This document shows positions 8,801 to 16,872 of a stretch of DNA of 64,000 nucleotides, piece by piece. Source of the DNA: Agrobacterium vitis (GTDB taxonomy: Bacteria; Pseudomonadota; Alphaproteobacteria; Rhizobiales; Rhizobiaceae); assembly GCF_013426735.1 (NCBI RefSeq), contig NZ_AP023274.1, positions 1-64,000 of the forward strand, in the 5' to 3' direction. Below the pieces are notes generated by a model that worked only from the letters and a program-made list of their open reading frames with translations, searched no databases and was not told the origin of the DNA. A program made the translations under genes and the position numbers. The stretch's first letter is position 1. Every line of letters begins with the position of its first letter.

Positions 8801-8863
8801 TATCTTTCCTTGGAAGCCTCCATCTGTACCTGCCGCTCAAGGCGCGGAGCACCGCAGGGCGGG

Positions 8864-8891
8864 GTCGGGCGCACCAAGGGGCGCGCCCGAC
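8864..8891 (-). terminator. Stem-loop after substrate-binding protein gene
   Basis: GTCGGGCGC and GCGCCCGAC form 9-bp arms just 3' of the binding-protein stop codon on the minus strand. There is no clear T-run, so it more likely stabilises the abundant binding-protein message or attenuates read-through into the phosphoesterase gene. Confidence 0.55.
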
Positions 8892-8896
8892 TTGCA

Positions 8897-10168
8897 TTAC
8901 TTTGCCGCCATCACACCCGCGACATGCTCGCGGATTTTTGGCATGGCAGCCTCAGGCGTGATTTTGCCGCGCTGCAATTGGTCCAGGATTGGTGCCACGC
9001 CCTTCCAGACGCCATCTGCCGTGTTGTTCGGATAGGCAAACCATGGCATGGTAGCATTCATCGACTTGAAGACCGTCTGGAAGTTCGGATGCTCTGCATA
9101 AAAGCTCTCGAGCGCCTTGGCGGCCTGGACGTTGACCGGCATGTAGCCGCTTGCCTTTGAGACGTCGGCCTGAACGGAGGCGCTGGTCATGTATTTGACG
9201 AACTCCCAGGCTGCTGCGCGCTTGGCCGCATCCTTGGAAAACACCATCAGGGCATTTCCACCAGCAGGCAGGCCGCCCTTCTTGGCATCGATCAGTGGGA
9301 AGCGGACGGTGCGCATGGTGAAGCGGTCGCCGATGGCGGTCTCGTAAGCCACGAGATCGGATGGTGATTCAACCACCATGCCGATCTTCCCGGCAAAGAA
9401 CTGCTGCTGTGCAGGCTTGGGGTCGGCATAAACCGACATGCCCGTCTTGACCGCCAGGTCCTGGGTGATGCGCAATGCTTCCAGCCCAGCCTTGTTGTCA
9501 TAACCGATACCCGTGGCTTTGGCGTCGAGCATCTGGTCACCAGCGCTCATCACCATCATCTGCCAGTACCAGTCATCGCTCAGCCCACCGACCGAGAAAC
9601 CGATGCCCGAGACGCCGTTGCCAAGCTTGCTGATCTTGGCTGCCAGATCAATGACGCCATCCCATGTGGTCGGGAACTGATCGACATTGCCACCGGCCTT
9701 TTCGACCAAATCCTTGTTGACGTAGAGAAGCGGCAGGGATGCCGTAAATGGCATCGCATACTGTTGACCATCGACTTTTGCGAGGTCAAGAATGGCGGGG
9801 GCATAATTGGCCGCCTGCCAGTCCTTCCCTTCCTTATCCAGCATCGGATCGAGCGAACTTGTCTCGCCCCGATCCTTCATTACGCCGACGAGGGTAGGAA
9901 TGGAGGAGTAAGAGGCGAGATAGACATCCGGCGTCGAGCCCGTCATCATGCCACGAATGACGCTTTGGTCACCGGCGCTGTAGTTTTCGGCTGGTGCCTG
10001 CTCGTTGATGGTGATCTCTGGATGTGCCTTCTTGAAACCCTCCAGAATAGGCTGCATAAAGGCAAGTCGTGTGTGATAAAAGGTCAGCGTGACTGGATCA
10101 GCGGCGAAAGCCGGTGCAGTCGCGAACACGGTCAGGGCTGCAACCGCGAAGATGGTTTTCATTTTCAT
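8897..10168 (-). CDS. ABC transporter periplasmic substrate-binding protein (family 1, UgpB-like)
   Basis: Periplasmic solute-binding protein of 423 residues. A Sec signal peptide of about 22 residues (MKMKTIFAVAAL... ending AFA) precedes the mature start ADPVTLTFYH. The body follows the family 1 extracellular solute-binding pattern for sugars and glycerol-3-phosphate (WDGVIDLAAKISKLG, an AAWEFVKYMTSA block near the end). ATG 10168, behind AGGAAA, replaces the longer unsupported frame that extends to 10450. It belongs to the ATPase-permease-permease-binding protein operon. The ligand is probably a sugar phosphate or glycerophosphodiester given the downstream phosphatases, but this is not proven by sequence. 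Confidence 0.88.
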   Translation of the reverse strand: MKMKTIFAVAALTVFATAPAFAADPVTLTFYHTRLAFMQPILEGFKKAHPEITINEQAPAENYSAGDQSVIRGMMTGSTPDVYLASYSSIPTLVGVMKDRGETSSLDPMLDKEGKDWQAANYAPAILDLAKVDGQQYAMPFTASLPLLYVNKDLVEKAGGNVDQFPTTWDGVIDLAAKISKLGNGVSGIGFSVGGLSDDWYWQMMVMSAGDQMLDAKATGIGYDNKAGLEALRITQDLAVKTGMSVYADPKPAQQQFFAGKIGMVVESPSDLVAYETAIGDRFTMRTVRFPLIDAKKGGLPAGGNALMVFSKDAAKRAAAWEFVKYMTSASVQADVSKASGYMPVNVQAAKALESFYAEHPNFQTVFKSMNATMPWFAYPNNTADGVWKGVAPILDQLQRGKITPEAAMPKIREHVAGVMAAK

Positions 10169-10202
10169 GGTGTTTCCTACAAGGTGGAGTGGTCTTGACT
10201 TT

Positions 10203-10234
10203 CGGACCTGCCCGGTGGCCGCCGGGCAGGTCCG
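10203..10234 (-). promoter_or_regulatory. Perfect 13-bp stem-loop upstream of the binding-protein gene
   Basis: CGGACCTGCCCGG and its exact complement CCGGGCAGGTCCG enclose a 6-base loop, between the permease stop (10237) and the binding-protein start (10168). No T-run follows. It may be a processing or partial termination site that sets the ratio of binding protein to membrane components. Confidence 0.6.
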
Positions 10235-10236
10235 TA

Positions 10237-11067
10237 TCATTTGACGCCGGTCATCGTAACGCCCTGTACGAACCCGCGCTGTGCAGCGAGAAACAACAGG
10301 ATCAGCGGTGCGGTGATCAGGGTCGCGCAGGCCATCAAAGGCCCGAAGCTGTCGCCGCCTTCCTGGCTCCGGAAGAACAGGAGGCCGAGTGTTGGCGGTG
10401 ACAGATCGATGGATCTGATCACGATCATTGGCCAATAGAGATCGTTCCAATGAAAGGTGATCGAGAAGATCGCGAAGGCGGCAATGGCTGGTTTCATCGC
10501 CGGGAGAATGATGCGCAGGACGATTTCTATCTCGCTCATGCCGTCCAACCGTGCGGCCAGAAGAATCTCGTCAGGAAACGAGCGAATGAACTGATAGAAC
10601 ATGAAGATTGCAAAACCCGAGGTCAGGTAGGGCAGCATCACGCCGGTATAGGTATCCAGAAGCCCGAACTTGGCGAGCACCATGAAGATCGGCAGAGCGG
10701 TTGCCTGGGCGGGAACCGAGAGGCTGATCAGTACAATCGCGAAAAGAAGGTGCTGGCCACGAAACCTGAATTTCGCAAGCGCATAGGCACAGGTCACGGT
10801 TGTCAGGATCTGGAACAGCAGGATGCCTCCCGTCATGATAACACCGTTCAGCATGAACCGTGGCAACGGAGACTCGAACAACGCCCGTGTGTAATTGTCC
10901 GTTATCGATGTCAGGATCGGCGGCGCGTCATTGAGGCTGCCGAATATCTCCCCCGGGGCCTGCGTTGACGCACGCCACATCCAAAAGAACGGATAGACCA
11001 TCAGAAAGGCACCGCCCAGCAGAACGGCATGCGACAGCATTGCGCGAAGCGGAGAGCGGACCATCAA
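10237..11067 (-). CDS. ABC transporter permease (UgpE/MalG-type)
   Basis: Inner-membrane permease of 276 residues with about six hydrophobic segments. The cytoplasmic EAA loop that docks on the ATPase is clear: LLAARLDGMSEIEIVLRIILP. This arrangement (GMSEIEI.. R..LP) is typical of the CUT1 sugar/glycerol-phosphate subfamily. Its start overlaps the stop of the preceding permease gene by four bases, indicating translational coupling. With the companion permease and the UgpC-like ATPase it completes one importer. Confidence 0.88.
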   Translation of the reverse strand: MMVRSPLRAMLSHAVLLGGAFLMVYPFFWMWRASTQAPGEIFGSLNDAPPILTSITDNYTRALFESPLPRFMLNGVIMTGGILLFQILTTVTCAYALAKFRFRGQHLLFAIVLISLSVPAQATALPIFMVLAKFGLLDTYTGVMLPYLTSGFAIFMFYQFIRSFPDEILLAARLDGMSEIEIVLRIILPAMKPAIAAFAIFSITFHWNDLYWPMIVIRSIDLSPPTLGLLFFRSQEGGDSFGPLMACATLITAPLILLFLAAQRGFVQGVTMTGVK

Positions 11068-11984
11068 AAATGCGCCTTTCTGTTGCTTAAGCCGACGTGG
11101 ACGATTGAAAATGTCCCGATCAACAGGAGATAGACGATAGTGAGTGCACTGCCATAACCGGCTTTCAGGCCTGTGAACGTATCCGTGTTGATCTTGTGCA
11201 GCAGCATTTCAGTTGCGCCATAGGGGCCACCATTGGTCAGAACCGCCACGGTGTCGAACACCTGGAACGACTGTATGCAGCTCAACACGACAACCACGAT
11301 GGTCGTGGGAGCCAGAAGCGGCCAGGTCAGGTAACGCAGCCGATCGCAAAAGCCGTCCATTCCATCGAGAGCAGACGCCTCCTTCAGCTCGGCCGATAGG
11401 ACCGTGAGCCCCGCCAGAAACAGGATCAGATTGAAGCCAAACAGATGCCAGATGCCGATGATGGCAAGGCCGATCAGCGCAAGCGTTCCATCGGCAAAAA
11501 AATCGAGAGCCGGTAAGCCCAATGCGTCCAACAGGCTTGCCAGCGGCCCGATATGGCCATTGAGCAGATAGCTCCAGACAATGGACATGGCCGTCAACGT
11601 GGAGGTCACTGGCAGAAAGTAGACAATCTCGTAGAAACGTCGCGAGCGGCGGCGGCCATCGAGCAGCACGGCAACGCAGAGCGCACCGAACACCGATACC
11701 GGCACGACAATTGCCGTATAGAGTGCGCTGTTGCGCAGGGCCGCCCAGAAGTACGGGTCATTGATTATTCTGGCATAGTTGCCGAGGCCGACAAAATTCA
11801 AGGTGAGCCGACCGAGGCGATAATCGGTCAAGCTGATCAGGACCACAACGAAGATCGGGGCAACGACCGTTGCGATTAGCAGCAGGAAGGCCGGGGCCGC
11901 GAAGAGATGCGCAATGGCGGCATAACTGAAGCGCTTCGACGCGACCGCAGATGATTGGGAGTGCAGATCAGACAGAGACGTCAT
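11064..11984 (-). CDS. ABC transporter permease (UgpA/MalF-type)
   Basis: Inner-membrane permease of 306 residues. After a hydrophilic N terminus there are about six membrane segments, and the EAA loop reads LKEASALDGMDGFCDRLRYLTWP. ATG 11984 is chosen since GAGGAGG sits at the right distance upstream; the longer frame to 12095 lies inside the ATPase gene. The start overlaps the end of the ATPase gene by 17 bases, and the downstream permease overlaps its stop, so the three membrane components are translationally coupled. Confidence 0.88.
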   Translation of the reverse strand: MTSLSDLHSQSSAVASKRFSYAAIAHLFAAPAFLLLIATVVAPIFVVVLISLTDYRLGRLTLNFVGLGNYARIINDPYFWAALRNSALYTAIVVPVSVFGALCVAVLLDGRRRSRRFYEIVYFLPVTSTLTAMSIVWSYLLNGHIGPLASLLDALGLPALDFFADGTLALIGLAIIGIWHLFGFNLILFLAGLTVLSAELKEASALDGMDGFCDRLRYLTWPLLAPTTIVVVVLSCIQSFQVFDTVAVLTNGGPYGATEMLLHKINTDTFTGLKAGYGSALTIVYLLLIGTFSIVHVGLSNRKAHF

Positions 11985-13170
11985 GCCATGCCTCCTCGAC
12001 CGGAGCTGCCAAAGGAAGCGACACTGGAACACGGCGACCGCCTTGATCAAAGATGAGTGCAGCATCGGAGGCGATCCGCAGCGCAATCCTTTCACCTATC
12101 TTGCGGCCCGTCGCCAATCGGGCAAATCTCTCTGGCCGCAGTTGCACGCGCACAGTACCCGCACCGATTTCCGAGCCGTTGCAGCGGATGCCCACATCGT
12201 TGCCCGCAAACTCCACCTGTTCCACCCGCAGCGAAAAATCGCCATTTCCATCTTCAGTCGGATGCAGTCGTTCCGGCCGGATCGCCAATTGGTAAGAACC
12301 ATCCGCGATGCCCGGCAATGTCAGCTGCAATGCCCGTCCATTGATCGAAACCGCCCCCTTGCTGACCGTCACCGGCATCTCGTTGATCGCCGTTGTGCCG
12401 ACAAACCGTGCGACGGAAAGATAGTTCGGCTGGTCATAGATCTCTGCCGGTGCACCACACTGCTTGATCTCTCCACCTTCCATAACCGCAATCCGATCTG
12501 ACATCGTCATCGCCTCGGTCTGGTCGTGGGTGACGTAAATGAAGGTGATGCTGGTCCGGCGGTGAAGATCGACGATCTCGTCGCGCAATTGCTGGCGCAA
12601 CTTCGCATCGAGGTTCGAGAGTGGCTCGTCCATCAGAAAGACACCGGGATGCCTGACCATCGCGCGACCAACCGCCACACGCTGTCTCTGTCCGCCGGAC
12701 AGCTGCGACGGCTTGCGCTCCATCAGCATGTCGAGGCCAAGCTGTCTTGCTATCTGGCTGATATCCGTCTCGATATCGTTGCGGATGCCGCGAACCTTTG
12801 ATGACAGAAGGGAAGCACCCGGCAGACGCTGGCTGAACGACAAACGCGCCATTTCGAGTGGCACAGTCAAATTCGCACGGACTGTCATATGCGGATAGAG
12901 TGCATAATTCTGGAAAACCATGGCAATGCCGCGTCGCTTCGGCGGCAGCGAGGACACGTCACGTCCTGCGATCATGATACGCCCGTCTGTGCAAGGTTCA
13001 AAACCGGCCAACAAGCGCAACAGCGTCGACTTTCCACACCCGGAAGGCCCAAGCAGCGTCAGGAATTCACCCTCACAGATTTGAAGGTTGATGCGCTTTA
13101 GAACCTGCACGCGCTCAAAGCACTTTTCCAGATTCACGATATCAATGGAATGACCGACCATATTTTTCAC
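11968..13170 (-). CDS. ABC transporter ATP-binding protein (UgpC/MalK-type)
   Basis: Cytoplasmic ATPase of 400 residues that drives the neighbouring permeases. Walker A is GPSGCGKST, the signature is LSGGQRQR and Walker B is VFLMDEP, with the switch histidine in YVTHDQ. The C-terminal 130 residues form the regulatory OB-fold (TOBE) domain found in MalK/UgpC proteins (LAIRPERLHPTEDG). The start is taken as GTG 13170 behind GGAAAAG; ATG 13161 is an alternative. It is the first gene of the seven-gene minus-strand operon. An insertion of about 20 residues between Walker A and the signature (SQRLPGASLLSSKVRGIRND) is longer than in typical MalK proteins. Confidence 0.9.
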   Translation of the reverse strand: MKNMVGHSIDIVNLEKCFERVQVLKRINLQICEGEFLTLLGPSGCGKSTLLRLLAGFEPCTDGRIMIAGRDVSSLPPKRRGIAMVFQNYALYPHMTVRANLTVPLEMARLSFSQRLPGASLLSSKVRGIRNDIETDISQIARQLGLDMLMERKPSQLSGGQRQRVAVGRAMVRHPGVFLMDEPLSNLDAKLRQQLRDEIVDLHRRTSITFIYVTHDQTEAMTMSDRIAVMEGGEIKQCGAPAEIYDQPNYLSVARFVGTTAINEMPVTVSKGAVSINGRALQLTLPGIADGSYQLAIRPERLHPTEDGNGDFSLRVEQVEFAGNDVGIRCNGSEIGAGTVRVQLRPERFARLATGRKIGERIALRIASDAALIFDQGGRRVPVSLPLAAPVEEAWHDVSV

Positions 13171-13489
13171 TGCTTTTCCAGGATCACACCGTCAAAATTA
13201 CGCGGGTCGAAACACAGCGGTGTTTCAGCCAACGCCCTCAGTCAATTCACCCCTTGCTGTAAGAGGGTTTTTTAACGTCCCGATGACACACTATTTCAAA
13301 TAAAGTATTTTTATCCATATTTTTTCGCGAGATAGGTTGTATAAATAACGAAGTGGTTACTTTGTAAGTCACTCTAAGCTGTTGACGCAGGCCGTAAAAA
13401 CGCCTTATCGAACATCGGCAATGGCCGAGCCGAAATCGCCGTTTGAATCTCGGCGAGGCAAGGACGCAGTTCTTCAAGTGAGGGTCATC
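13171..13489. promoter_or_regulatory. Divergent promoter region of the importer operon and its TetR regulator
   Basis: About 320 bases without a convincing gene. The central 13260-13380 part is strongly AT-rich, as expected for divergent promoters, and holds short near-palindromes (for instance around 13352-13376, GTGGTTAC..GTAAGTCAC) that could bind the TetR protein. No single operator can be assigned with confidence. Confidence 0.45.
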
Positions 13490-14161
13490 GTGACGGAAGA
13501 AAAGCAGGCACAGAAGCAGCCTCGGCGCCGCCATCCGCGCAGGCCAGATTTGTCTCAAAACCGAATTCTGGAGGCTGCCGTTGTCGAGTTTGCGGCAAAT
13601 GGTCTGACTGGCACCCGGGTTGAAGCCATTGCTGAACGGGCTGAGATCAACAAGCGAATGATCTATCAGTATTTCGGAAGCAAGGAATTGCTCTACCAGG
13701 CGGTAATCGAGAAGGTCTATCGCGATGTGTGGGATGCCGAAGCGGCGTTGAATCTCGAGCAGCTACCACCGCGCGACGCGCTGATCGCCTTGGTCACGTT
13801 CGTCTGGACATATTACCTTGAACACCCGGAATTCATTACCATCCTGAACTCCGAGAACCAGTTGAAAGCCATCCACTTCAAAAAGTCCCGCGCCATCCGG
13901 GAAGGTGCTGCCAGCTCCCGGCCACTCGTCGATGACATCCTGCGGCGTGGTGAAGCGGATGGCACCTTTCGTCTTGGAATTGATCCGATCCAGTTGAGCC
14001 TGACGATCACCTCGATCTGCTACTACTATTTCACCAACCAAGCCACCAGTTCAATCGTCTATGGGCAGCGAATGATGACGCGGGCGGCCTTGGAACGGCG
14101 TCTCGCTTTCAACATTCAGACGGTTCTGGCCATTGTAAGCCCTGATCGGAGCGCGCTGTGA
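13490..14161 (+). CDS. TetR/AcrR-family transcriptional regulator
   Basis: Repressor of 223 residues if started at GTG 13490, which has GAGGG before it; longer starts at 13421 or 13382 are possible but add unconserved sequence. The N-terminal helix-turn-helix is typical: NRILEAAVVEFAANGLTGTR, AIAERAEINKRMIYQYFGSK, ELLYQAVIEKVY. The C-terminal ligand domain is of the TetR_C type and binds an unknown effector. It is divergent from the Ugp-like importer operon, so regulation of that operon and of itself is the simplest reading. Confidence 0.85.
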   Translation: MTEEKQAQKQPRRRHPRRPDLSQNRILEAAVVEFAANGLTGTRVEAIAERAEINKRMIYQYFGSKELLYQAVIEKVYRDVWDAEAALNLEQLPPRDALIALVTFVWTYYLEHPEFITILNSENQLKAIHFKKSRAIREGAASSRPLVDDILRRGEADGTFRLGIDPIQLSLTITSICYYYFTNQATSSIVYGQRMMTRAALERRLAFNIQTVLAIVSPDRSAL

Positions 14162-14220
14162 TCAACGCGGTGCCGCAGTCGCGAACCGGTAATCCGGCGG
14201 ACTGCGAAGCAAAATTGAGC

Positions 14221-14332
14221 CTAGATCATTTCCGCGTTTTGTTGAATCGCTGAAATGATCTAGGTCTTTGTTTTACGCATTTGCGAACGCAAAACCGCTT
14301 CACAGTTTTCCTGGAAATGCTCTTGAGATGGA
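14221..14332. repeat. Dispersed Hyphomicrobiales palindrome
   Basis: CTAGATCATTTC (14221-14232) and GAAATGATCTAG (14252-14263) are perfect 12-bp arms. They are followed by TTTTACGCATTTGCGAACGC and an AAAACCGCTTC..GGAAATGCTCT tail, a composite I recognise as common in genomes of this order. It lies between TetR and the hydrolase gene and probably has no coding role. Confidence 0.75.
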
Positions 14333-14382
14333 ACAGGAACCTCCTCCTGGCGTTTGCCTGCCATCATCAAAGGAGATTCAGT

Positions 14383-15201
14383 ATGGCTTTTATCGAAGCG
14401 AAAGATGGTACGCAATTGCATGTAAAGGACATGGGAAAAGGTCGTCCCGTGGTGCTTATCCATGGATGGCCTTTGACCGGCGATATGTTTGAATATCAGA
14501 CACTTGCTCTGCTGGAAGCGGGTTTTCGCGTCATCACTTACGACCGTCGGGGCTTTGGTCAGTCGGGACATCCAGCCGACGGCTACAATTATGACACGTT
14601 TGCCGATGACCTCGCCAGCGTGATCGATAGCCTGGATGTTCAGAATGTGTCGCTCGTCGGCTTTTCCATGGGTGGGGGCGAGATCGCCCGCTACCTGTCG
14701 CGACACGGGGCTTCAAAGGTCTCCAAGGCGGTTCTGGTTGCCTCCGTGGCGCCGTATCTTCTCAAGGATGAAAGCAATCCTGAGGGTGTCAACGCCAGCG
14801 TATTTGAGGGTATGAAGAATGATATCCGCAAAGACCGGTTTGCGTTTCTTCAGAGCTTTGCCAAGACCTTTTACGGCGTCGGCCTGGTCAGCAGTCCGGT
14901 GAGCCAGGGTGTACTGGATTGGTCATTCATTCTCGGTGTTATGGCCAGCCCCAAAGCGACAATTGATTGCGTTGATGCATTTGGTAAGACCGATTTCAGG
15001 CCGGATCTTGCCGCGTTCACAATCCCCACTCTGGTCATCCATGGTACGGCAGACAAGACCGTGCCGATTGACCCCGCGGGTCGAGCAGCGGCCAATGGGA
15101 TCGCAGGTGCCAAACTGATCGAATACGAAGGCGAGCCCCACGGCCTGTTTGCCACAGCTCCAGACCGGCTCAATCGAGATCTGATCGAGTTCCTTGGATA
15201 A
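14383..15201 (+). CDS. Alpha/beta hydrolase (non-haem chloroperoxidase/arylesterase type)
   Basis: Cytoplasmic serine hydrolase of 272 residues. The nucleophile elbow is GFSMGGGE (Ser), the acid is in HGTADKTVP (Asp) and the base in EGEPHGLFAT (His), with the oxyanion HGWPLTGDMF block near residue 27. This is the layout of bacterial cofactor-free haloperoxidase/esterase proteins, which usually work as esterases or perhydrolases. ATG 14383 follows AAAGGAGA. The gene appears monocistronic and ends shortly before a hairpin at 15211. Confidence 0.88.
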   Translation: MAFIEAKDGTQLHVKDMGKGRPVVLIHGWPLTGDMFEYQTLALLEAGFRVITYDRRGFGQSGHPADGYNYDTFADDLASVIDSLDVQNVSLVGFSMGGGEIARYLSRHGASKVSKAVLVASVAPYLLKDESNPEGVNASVFEGMKNDIRKDRFAFLQSFAKTFYGVGLVSSPVSQGVLDWSFILGVMASPKATIDCVDAFGKTDFRPDLAAFTIPTLVIHGTADKTVPIDPAGRAAANGIAGAKLIEYEGEPHGLFATAPDRLNRDLIEFLG

Positions 15202-15210
15202 TTCGTTTTC

Positions 15211-15240
15211 GGTGCGCCTTGTGAAACCATGAGGCGCACC
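15211..15240. terminator. Hairpin between convergent genes
   Basis: GGTGCGCCT and AGGCGCACC form 9-bp arms around a 12-base loop, ten bases after the hydrolase stop and 37 bases before the end of the convergent flavin reductase. There is no strong T-run on either strand, so it may only be a weak bidirectional terminator. Confidence 0.5.
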
Positions 15241-15276
15241 AAACCCTCGCCCCCCACAGAGGGCCTTCTGTGCCGC

Positions 15277-15939
15277 TTATTCTGCCGTCAGCTTCTCACC
15301 AATCTTCCGGCTCTCCCATTCCTGAGGCGTCAGCATTTTGATATCGAACTGGTCACGGGTGCGGGCATAGGTATGTCCTCCCATGCGTCCGACGGCGTCC
15401 ATGATCTGCTGGTCGATATGCAGGTTCGACGCGTTGACCGCGTCGCTGCGCACGAACACGCCAACGACTTCACCGAGAATGATCTCACGGGCCGGGCCGA
15501 CCTGAAGCGTCGTATGGCGACGGCATTCCAGAGCCGCAGGAGCGGCCAGAATACGGGGGCTGCGCACCATCTGACCGGGCACGGTCGCAAGACCCGCCTC
15601 TTCCATTTCGTCCACCTCGGGACCGAACTTGATGGCGCAGATTTCCATCTGCTCGACCAGCGCATTATCGCAGATATGGACCGTGAACTCGCCAGTCTCA
15701 CGGATATTGCGGGCGGTATCCTTGAAGCGCATATCGGAATAGTTCTCGACACCGATCGCGACGATCGCCGGATCGTGGGTCAGGACGTTGAAGAAGCTGA
15801 AAGGGCCAGCGTTGGGTATCCCGTCCTTGCTCACCGTAGTTACCAGCGCAATCGGGCGCGGGATCACGGTTCCGATCAGGAGCTTGTAACGCTCCCGCTC
15901 ATTGAGCTTGGCGAAATCAAAATGGGTGTGGTCGGTCAT
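15277..15939 (-). CDS. Flavin reductase-like (FMN-binding split-barrel) protein
   Basis: FMN-binding protein of 220 residues of the flavin-reductase-like family, which supplies reduced flavin to partner monooxygenases or acts as an FMN protein. Characteristic stretches are RYKLLIGTVIPRPIALVTTV and DGIPNAGPFSFFNVLTHDPA, and the later GEVVGVFVRSDAV strand. ATG 15939 lies one base after the stop of the upstream M24 gene, so the pair is translationally coupled. No monooxygenase is adjacent; the flavin-dependent monooxygenase at 53177 is far away. Confidence 0.85.
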   Translation of the reverse strand: MTDHTHFDFAKLNERERYKLLIGTVIPRPIALVTTVSKDGIPNAGPFSFFNVLTHDPAIVAIGVENYSDMRFKDTARNIRETGEFTVHICDNALVEQMEICAIKFGPEVDEMEEAGLATVPGQMVRSPRILAAPAALECRRHTTLQVGPAREIILGEVVGVFVRSDAVNASNLHIDQQIMDAVGRMGGHTYARTRDQFDIKMLTPQEWESRKIGEKLTAE

Positions 15940-15940
15940 A

Positions 15941-16872
15941 TCAGGCCTCGGCAGCAATGCGGTGCGTTTCAAGCGGAGTGTGGCGGGAGAGGTTCTCAAA
16001 CCCATCCCTGGTGACAACATACATGTCACCGACGTTGCAGCCAGCAGACATTGGCTCAAGCCACTGGATGTGCAGCACGAATACCATGCCCTCTTCCATC
16101 CGGTCGTAATTGTGCGAGGAGATGTTGAAGCTGTTCTGCCCGCCGGCCATGCCAACGGAATGACCGAGATTAGGGTTATGCGGGCCATGGGTTGCCGGGT
16201 AGACATGCATCAGGGTGCGGCCCTGCGCCTCCCAATCGATGTTCTTGACATACTGGCGCGGGATCAGCCGCGCACTGCCATCCTCCATCGGCGCCCAGTT
16301 GTAAGGCATGGTGCGCGCTTCCGGAGAAGACAGCATGCCGCGCTCGATCATCGGCTCGAAGGCTGCATTGTTGACATCGCGCATCAGCACGCCCGGGCGG
16401 ATCAGCTTTTCCGCCCGCTTCACACCTTCGGTGCAGGCGGCGAGCACGTCTCCCTGCCGCTTGGTGATGTCACCAACGGCAATCATACGGGCGGCCTGGG
16501 CCGTGTAGCCGCGATAAGTGATGTTGGAAACATAGAGATTGATGAGATCACCCGGTCGAACGACATGGCCATAGGGCTTGCCGCAATGGGTGCCGAACTC
16601 GTTGATGCCGATCTGGTAGCCGTCACCGGTTTCACCGCCGAAGGAAAGCTGTGCCTGGGTGAAGGCAGCATAGATTTCGTGGTCGGTGACATCAGGCTTA
16701 GTGACATGATAGGCCGCCTGCGTGGCGATGCTGACAAGCTGGGCCGCGGCTCGGAACATCTCGATCTCCCGAGGCGAGCGCACTTTCTGCATTCGGTCGA
16801 GAATGGCATTGTCGGTAACGAACTTGGTCTTCGGCATCAGTTTGTTGGTTTTCACGCGGAACTGAGCCGGTG
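15941..16872 (-). pseudogene. Pita-bread (M24/creatinase) family protein, 5'-truncated by IS3
   Basis: About 310 residues remain, matching the C-terminal pita-bread domain of Xaa-Pro dipeptidase/creatinase proteins, starting in RVKTNKLMPKTKFVTDNAIL and ending in LSRHTPLETHRIAAEA. The upstream frame is cut by the IS3 element whose terminus lies at 16873, and the expected N-terminal domain is missing. Internal ATG 16837 (MPKTKF) might allow a short product. The two aspartate metal ligands of peptidases appear changed (INLYVSN, YTAQAAR), as does the first glutamate (VLHIQW), which resembles the metal-free creatinase branch rather than a peptidase. The gene is coupled to the flavin reductase. Confidence 0.75.

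Noticed and set aside
8864..10450. Longer N-terminal extension of the binding protein to 10450
   Set aside because: The extension has no hydrophobic start and lies over the permease gene; the ATG at 10168 gives a good signal peptide and ribosome binding site.
13247..13558. Minus-strand frame of 103 codons
   Set aside because: It crosses the divergent promoter and the TetR start, has no ribosome binding site and no recognisable domain.
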